From NCBI GenBank assembly GCA_004366195.1, contig SIRV01000128.1, positions 1 through 13,872 on the forward strand: a stretch of DNA of 13,872 nt, given 5' to 3'. Within the stretch, counting starts at the first letter, position 1, and the number at the start of each line of letters is the position of its first letter. The position numbers were made by a program, and so were the translations under genes. Shown piece after piece: positions 6,592-13,872 of this stretch. The notes below the pieces were generated by a model. That model ran no database searches. It had not been told where the DNA came from and worked only from the letters and a program-made list of their open reading frames with translations. The stretch comes from Actinomycetota bacterium. GTDB lineage: Bacteria; Actinomycetota; UBA4738; HRBIN12.

Positions 6592-6597
6592 AGTCTA
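6592..6597 (-). promoter_or_regulatory. -10 element giving a leaderless etfD-like transcript
   Basis: TAGACT on the minus strand matches TANNNT and ends seven bases before the ATG at 6584, so transcription would begin at or next to the A of the start codon. There is no Shine-Dalgarno sequence, which fits leaderless translation, a common mode in actinobacteria. No recognisable -35 is found near 6615-6620. Confidence 0.5.
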
Positions 6598-6651
6598 GCG
6601 GAGGGTCCGAGCGAGCGCACGGGTCGCCGAGGCACGCTCCGGGTCGGAAGT

Positions 6652-6672
6652 CTTGACAATATTGAACTCAGC
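6652..6672. promoter_or_regulatory. HAIR-like operator for HspR
   Basis: CTTGACA (6652-6658), seven bases, then ACTCAGC (6666-6672) matches the HspR operator CTTGAGT-N7-ACTCAAG in spacing and in the core five bases of each half. It covers the -35 hexamer of the dnaK promoter, so bound HspR would exclude RNA polymerase. hspR lies downstream in the same operon, which implies negative feedback. The etfD-like gene starts 68 bases away on the other strand, so an effect on it is possible but not shown. Confidence 0.75.
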
Positions 6673-6681
6673 TTTTATCCT
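6653..6681 (+). promoter_or_regulatory. dnaK operon promoter (housekeeping sigma type)
   Basis: A perfect -35 TTGACA (6653-6658), a 17-base AT-rich spacer and -10 TATCCT (6676-6681) form one of the strongest promoters visible in this GC-rich window. A start near 6688 would give a leader of roughly 28 bases. The -35 is embedded in the HAIR-like site. Confidence 0.85.
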
Positions 6682-6702
6682 CCTTCCGGACTCAGAGAGA
6701 TT

Positions 6703-6709
6703 GAGGAGG
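6703..6709 (+). promoter_or_regulatory. Ribosome binding site of dnaK
   Basis: GAGGAGG lies six bases before the ATG at 6716 and decides the start. An upstream in-frame GTG-type start at 6653 would lie inside the -35 element. The short inverted repeat CTCA (6691-6694) / TGAG (6702-6705) overlaps the ribosome site's left edge. Confidence 0.8.
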
Positions 6710-6715
6710 CAGCTC

Positions 6716-8571
<1,856 letters not shown>

Positions 8572-8575
<4 letters not shown>

Positions 8576-9021
8576 AGGACATCGTTCGCTGGGACCCGTT
8601 CCGTGAGCTGGTCACGATCCAGGACGAGCTGAACCGGCTCTTCGACCGGACGTTCCGGGGCTTCGAGCCGCTTCGGCCCACCGCGGCCGGCACGTGGATG
8701 CCCGCCATGGACGTCTACGAGACCGACGACAAGCTCGTGGCCAAGGTGGAGCTCCCCGGGATCGACCCGGAGGACGTGGAGGTCTCGATCGAGGACGGGA
8801 CGCTCACGATCAGCGGCAAGCGGGAGTTCTCCTCGGAGGTTCGGGAGGAGGACTACCACCGCATCGAGCGCCGGTACGGTGCGTTCAGCCGGGCGATCAC
8901 GCTGCCGCCGACGGTCGACACCGACAAGGTCGAGGCCCGCTTCGACAAGGGCGTGCTCACGGTCGAGGTGGCCAAGACCGAGAAGGCCAAGCCGAAGCGG
9001 ATCAAGGTCAAGGCGTCGTGA
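8572..9021 (+). CDS. Small heat-shock protein Hsp20/alpha-crystallin family
   Basis: This is an ATP-independent holdase that keeps unfolding proteins in a refoldable state for DnaK and ClpB. The 149-aa protein starts at GTG 8572, overlapping the dnaK stop by four bases, with AAGGAGGTGA (8556-8565) correctly spaced. The N-terminal arm is VRWDPFRELVTIQDELNRLF-like (WDPF motif). The alpha-crystallin domain runs from about 45 to 135: MDVYETDDKLVAKVELPGI, then SGKREF, then the signature GVLTVEVAK. The C-terminal tail RIKVKAS offers an I-x-V anchor for oligomer assembly. The gene sits between dnaK and grpE, a place usually occupied by neither gene's relatives in model actinobacteria, and is translationally coupled on both sides. 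Confidence 0.95.
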
Positions 9022-9617
9022 TGAGCGGGCACGAGGAGCGCAGGGACGAGGAGCGCCCGAAGGTGCGGGTCGTGGACCGGCGGCGGGTGAAGGATGTCTC
9101 CTCGGAGGGGGCGCAGGCCCCCTCCGAGGAGGCTCACCCGGAGCTCCCGCCGGAGACGCGGGCCGACCTCGAGGAGGAGCTCGCGCAGGCGCGCAAGCAG
9201 GTCGACGAGTACCGGGACCACCTGCAGCGCCTGCAGGCGGAGTTCGCGAACTACCGCAAGCGGGTGCTGAAGGAGCAGACCCGGGCGGTGGAGATGGCGG
9301 CCCAGCCCCTCGTGCTGCGGCTGCTCGAGGTGCTGGACGACTTCGAGCTCGCGTTGGCGGCGGAGGACTCGCCCGACCCCGAGCGGTTCCGCAAGGGGGT
9401 CGAGATGGTGTACGCGAAGCTCGTCGACGCCCTCCGGGCCGAGGGGCTCGAGCGCATCGAGGCCCTCGGCCAGCCCTTCGACCCCACCGAGCACGAGGCG
9501 CTCATGCAGACCGGCGAGGGCGAGGGCGAGCCCCGCGTCGTCGAGGTGTTCCGTCCCGGCTACCGGCTGAAGGGCACGGTGATCCGGCCCGCGGGCGTGC
9601 GCGTCGAGCGGTCCTGA
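9021..9617 (+). CDS. grpE: Nucleotide exchange factor GrpE
   Basis: GrpE releases ADP from DnaK. I place the start at ATG 9021, which shares one base with the hsp20 stop (TGATG); a GTG at 9018 is the alternative. The 198-aa protein has a charged, disordered N-terminus (1-~45), a long dimeric coiled coil (about 46-95, including LQRLQAEFANYRKR), a helical bundle (LVLRLLEVLDDFELAL, KGVEMVYAKLVDALRAEGLE) and the C-terminal beta domain ending PGYRLKGTVIRPAGVRV, the family signature. Length and layout are normal. dnaJ begins nine bases after its stop. Confidence 0.96.
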   Translation: MSGHEERRDEERPKVRVVDRRRVKDVSSEGAQAPSEEAHPELPPETRADLEEELAQARKQVDEYRDHLQRLQAEFANYRKRVLKEQTRAVEMAAQPLVLRLLEVLDDFELALAAEDSPDPERFRKGVEMVYAKLVDALRAEGLERIEALGQPFDPTEHEALMQTGEGEGEPRVVEVFRPGYRLKGTVIRPAGVRVERS

Positions 9618-9626
9618 GGAGGGGCC

Positions 9627-10760
9627 GTGAACGGTGACGTCAAGCGCGAGTGGTTCGAGAAGGACTACTACCAGATCCTGGGGGTCCCGAAGAACGCCAC
9701 CCAGGAGGAGATCAAGAAGGCCTATCGGAAGCTCGCGCAGCGCTACCACCCGGACGCGAACCCGGGGAACAAGGAGGCCGAGGAGCGCTTCAAGGAGATC
9801 TCGGCCGCCTACGACGTCATCGGCGACGAGCAGAAGCGGAAGCAGTACGACCAGGTCCGGGAGATGGTCGCCTCCGGGTTCCGCGCCGGCCCCGGCCCGG
9901 GCTGGGCGGGCGGCCCGGGACCCCGGATCCGGTTCGAGGACCTCGGCTTCGGGGACCTCGGGGACCTCGGCGACCTCTTCGGCGGGCTCTTCGGCCGTCG
10001 GGGTCGGCCCCGCGCCGGCCGGGGGGACGATCTGGAGACCGAGGTCACCGTCTCGTTCGAGGACGCGATGCGCGGGACGACCGTCCCGGTCCGGATCCAG
10101 GGACCCGCGCCGTGCTCGACCTGTGGGGGGAGCGGGGCCGCGCCGGGCTCGGTCCCCGTCGTGTGCCCCCAGTGTCGGGGCACCGGCATGATCGCGGTGA
10201 ACCAGGGTCTGTTCCAGATCGAGCAGACCTGCCCCCGCTGCCACGGGGCCGGCCGCGTGGTGGACAAGGTGTGCCCCACCTGCCGGGGCACCGGGTCCGA
10301 GCGGCGCACCCGTACGTTCCAGGTGCGGATCCCCGCCGGCGTGCAGGACGGCGCCAGGATCCGCCTGCGGGGTCACGGCGAGCCCGGCCCGTCGGGCGCC
10401 GAGCCGGGGGACCTGTACGTGCGGGTGCACGTGAAGCCGCACCCGTTCTTCCGCCGGCGGGGCGCCGACCTCGAGGTGGAGGTGCCGATCACGTACACCG
10501 AGGCGGCGCTCGGGGCCACCATCCAGGTGCCGACCCTCGACGGGCCGGTGACGATGCGGATCCCGCCCGGCACGTCCTCGGGCAAGACGTTCCGCCTGCG
10601 GGGCAAGGGCGCGCCGCGGCGAGGCGGGCAGGGAGACCTGTACGTGAAGGTGAACGTGGCGGTGCCGGCTCGCCTGACGAGCAAGGAGCGCGAGCTGCTC
10701 GAGCAGCTCCGTGAGATCGAGACCGAGTCGCCCAGGCGGCGACTCGGGGTGAGCGCGTGA
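9627..10760 (+). CDS. dnaJ: Co-chaperone DnaJ (Hsp40, type A)
   Basis: DnaJ delivers unfolded clients to DnaK and stimulates its ATPase. The 377-aa protein starts at GTG 9627 with a GAGGAGGGG ribosome site that overlaps the grpE stop. Domains in order are: the J domain (about 13-78) with HPD at 41-43; a Gly/Phe-rich stretch (84-134) with the repeated GDLGDLGDLFGGLFG; four CxxCxGxG zinc-binding repeats (Cys163/166, 180/183, 202/205, 216/219); and two C-terminal beta-sandwich client-binding domains (~137-360). All zinc ligands and the HPD triad are present, so a full-function type A protein is expected. The stop is followed at once by the hspR ribosome site. Confidence 0.97.
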   Translation: MNGDVKREWFEKDYYQILGVPKNATQEEIKKAYRKLAQRYHPDANPGNKEAEERFKEISAAYDVIGDEQKRKQYDQVREMVASGFRAGPGPGWAGGPGPRIRFEDLGFGDLGDLGDLFGGLFGRRGRPRAGRGDDLETEVTVSFEDAMRGTTVPVRIQGPAPCSTCGGSGAAPGSVPVVCPQCRGTGMIAVNQGLFQIEQTCPRCHGAGRVVDKVCPTCRGTGSERRTRTFQVRIPAGVQDGARIRLRGHGEPGPSGAEPGDLYVRVHVKPHPFFRRRGADLEVEVPITYTEAALGATIQVPTLDGPVTMRIPPGTSSGKTFRLRGKGAPRRGGQGDLYVKVNVAVPARLTSKERELLEQLREIETESPRRRLGVSA

Positions 10761-10773
10761 GGAGGTGACGACG

Positions 10774-11193
10774 GTGAGGCGTGAGCCGGAGGTCCGCCCG
10801 ACCGAGCCGGAGGACCGCGCCGTCTACATCATCAGCGTCGCGGCCGAGCTCGCCGGCGTGCACCCCCAGACGCTCCGGATCTACGAGCGTAAGGGCCTGC
10901 TCCGGCCCAAGCGCACCTCGGGGAACACCCGGCGGTACTCGGCCCGCGACATCGAGCGGCTGCGGATGATCCAGGCGCTCACGCAGGAGGGGGTGAACCT
11001 CGCCGGCGTGAAGCGGATCATCCAGATGCAGAGCGAGCTCGAGCGCCTGCAGCGCCGGGTCCGGGAGCTCGAGGCCGAGCTCGCGCGCCGGCCGATCCCG
11101 GCGCCGGGGCGCCGGGGGACCGACATCGTGCCGGTCCGTGCCATGCAGGTGTTCGGGTTCGTCGGGCGGTCGCCGGGGGAGGTCGGGCGGTGA
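10774..11193 (+). CDS. hspR: Heat-shock repressor HspR (MerR family)
   Basis: HspR represses heat-shock operons by binding HAIR sites, with DnaK as co-repressor in Streptomyces. I prefer GTG 10774 because GGAGGTGA (10761-10768) is well spaced for it; GTG 10765 lies inside that site. The 139-aa protein has a winged helix-turn-helix: YIISVAAELAGVHPQTLRIYERKGLL (18-43), then RTSGNTRRYS (47-56). GVNLAGVKRII (73-83) and a dimerisation coiled coil (~84-108) follow. The Pro/Arg-rich tail differs from other HspR tails I recall. Its likely target is the HAIR-like site at 6652-6672, closing a feedback loop. It overlaps the GNAT gene by four bases. Confidence 0.95.
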   Translation: MRREPEVRPTEPEDRAVYIISVAAELAGVHPQTLRIYERKGLLRPKRTSGNTRRYSARDIERLRMIQALTQEGVNLAGVKRIIQMQSELERLQRRVRELEAELARRPIPAPGRRGTDIVPVRAMQVFGFVGRSPGEVGR

Positions 11194-11714
11194 CCACGAT
11201 CCGGGGCGAGCGCGTCGTCCTCCGGCCGTTCCGCCCGGAGGAGATCGAGCCGGCGATGGCGCACGCCCCGGCCCAGACCGAGGAGCACCGCGAGGCGTGG
11301 CGGCGGCGCCTCGCGCTCTCGGGGACCCGCACCACCTGGGAGATCCTGTTCGCCGTGGAGGCCGACGGCCGCCTCGTCGGCGACGCCCAGGCGCGCTCCT
11401 CCGACCAGGCGATGCCGCCGGGCGTCTGGGAGATCGGCGTGGACCTGTGGGAGGCGGCCGACCGCGGGCGGGGGATCGGCACCGAGGTGGTCGCGCTCCT
11501 CACCCGGCACCTCTTCGTCCGCGAGGGGGCGCACCGGGTGCAGGCGACGACGGACCTCGACAACGTGGCGATGCGGCGCGCCCTCGAGCGCAACCGTTAC
11601 CGGCTGGAGGGCGTGCTCCGCGGGTTCATGCCCACGGCCGACGGGCCGCCGCGGGACCACGCGATGTACGCGATCACGCGGGCCGACGTGGAGGGCGAGG
11701 GCCGCTACCTCTGA
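11190..11714 (+). CDS. GNAT-family N-acetyltransferase (RimJ/RimL-like)
   Basis: This predicted acetyl-CoA-dependent acetyltransferase has an unknown acceptor. The 174-aa protein starts at GTG 11190, overlapping the hspR stop as GTGA, so it is translationally coupled to the repressor. The N-terminal strand GERVVLRPFRPEEIEPAM is typical of the RimJ/RimL (Acetyltransf_3) group. The acetyl-CoA pyrophosphate loop is DRGRGIGTEVVALL (about 91-104). TTDLDNVAMRRALERNRYRLEGVLR near the end is the usual ATDxxNxxxxxxxEKxGFxxEG-type motif. A protein N-terminus, a ribosomal protein or a small molecule could be the acceptor. Position between hspR and clpB implies heat-shock expression but does not prove a chaperone-related role. 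Confidence 0.88.
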   Translation: MTTIRGERVVLRPFRPEEIEPAMAHAPAQTEEHREAWRRRLALSGTRTTWEILFAVEADGRLVGDAQARSSDQAMPPGVWEIGVDLWEAADRGRGIGTEVVALLTRHLFVREGAHRVQATTDLDNVAMRRALERNRYRLEGVLRGFMPTADGPPRDHAMYAITRADVEGEGRYL

Positions 11715-11780
11715 GGCCTCGCACGCCACGCCGACCCGCGAGGAGACGGACGGACCGAGACGAACGAAGGAAGAGGAACC
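11715..11780 (+). promoter_or_regulatory. Leader between GNAT gene and clpB
   Basis: These 66 bases are purine-rich toward the end. AGAGG (11772-11776) is the clpB ribosome site. There is no TANNNT -10, no TTGACA and no HAIR-like site, so clpB most likely depends on read-through from the dnaK promoter. A weak 6-bp inverted repeat (CCTCGC 11717 / GCGAGG 11738) is too loose to call a terminator. Confidence 0.45.

Positions 11781-13872
<2,092 letters not shown>

Noticed and set aside
9951..9977. Short tandem repeat of about 9 bases (gaggac-like units)
   Set aside because: It is explained by the coding repeat GDLGDLGDL in the Gly/Phe-rich region of DnaJ; it is not a separate element.
11717..11743. 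Inverted repeat CCTCGC / GCGAGG between the GNAT gene and clpB as a terminator
   Set aside because: It has only six pairs around a 15-base loop, no T-run, and lies within an operon where read-through to clpB is expected.

Overview
The window looks like very GC-rich chromosomal DNA from an actinobacterium, probably one outside the well-studied genera. Three things support this. A MerR-type HspR repressor sits inside a dnaK operon that has a HAIR-like operator. DnaK lacks the ATPase-domain insert found in Gram-negative homologues. The dCTP deaminase is of the mycobacterial (dUMP-forming) type. The mix of dcd, a tRNA-Gly, an EtfD-like membrane Fe-S oxidoreductase and the dnaK operon also recalls, from memory, one general region of the Mycobacterium tuberculosis chromosome. 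I see no mobile elements, CRISPR arrays, integrases or phage genes.

Left part (2-2795). The window opens inside a coding frame that is chimeric. Its first ~153 codons are the C-terminal part of a pyruvate/2-oxoacid dehydrogenase E1 beta subunit. They run in frame into endonuclease III lacking its N-terminus, and the join lies on the shared peptide ERAFEALR. A 10-bp hairpin, a minus-strand tRNA-Gly(CCC) with a recognisable promoter, then trpD and dcd on the plus strand follow.

Middle (2791-6584, all minus strand). Dcd meets a convergent three-gene unit: a soluble HisKA_3 histidine kinase, a NarL/FixJ response regulator and an unrecognised 65-aa protein. A hairpin covers both facing stop codons. 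Next comes a 672-aa membrane-anchored Fe-S/CCG-domain oxidoreductase (EtfD/FadF type), followed by tandem hairpins. Its start looks leaderless, with a TAGACT -10 element seven bases before ATG.

Right part (6652-13872, plus strand). The heat-shock operon is dnaK - hsp20 - grpE - dnaJ - hspR - GNAT - clpB. It is driven from a textbook TTGACA-N17-TATCCT promoter whose -35 lies inside a HAIR-like HspR site. From dnaK to the GNAT gene the junctions are 4-bp or 1-bp overlaps or gaps of at most 13 bp, so translational coupling is likely. Together the products make a full disaggregation and refolding set: Hsp20 holdase, DnaK/DnaJ/GrpE foldase, ClpB disaggregase and the HspR feedback repressor. Two less usual guests are the hsp20 gene and an acetyltransferase gene. 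clpB is cut by the window end.

The two oddest signals lie near the two window ends: the E1beta-Nth fusion, and a ClpB second Walker B motif reading LLDA instead of LLDE. Both could be assembly or sequencing artefacts and need read-level checks before any biology is built on them.
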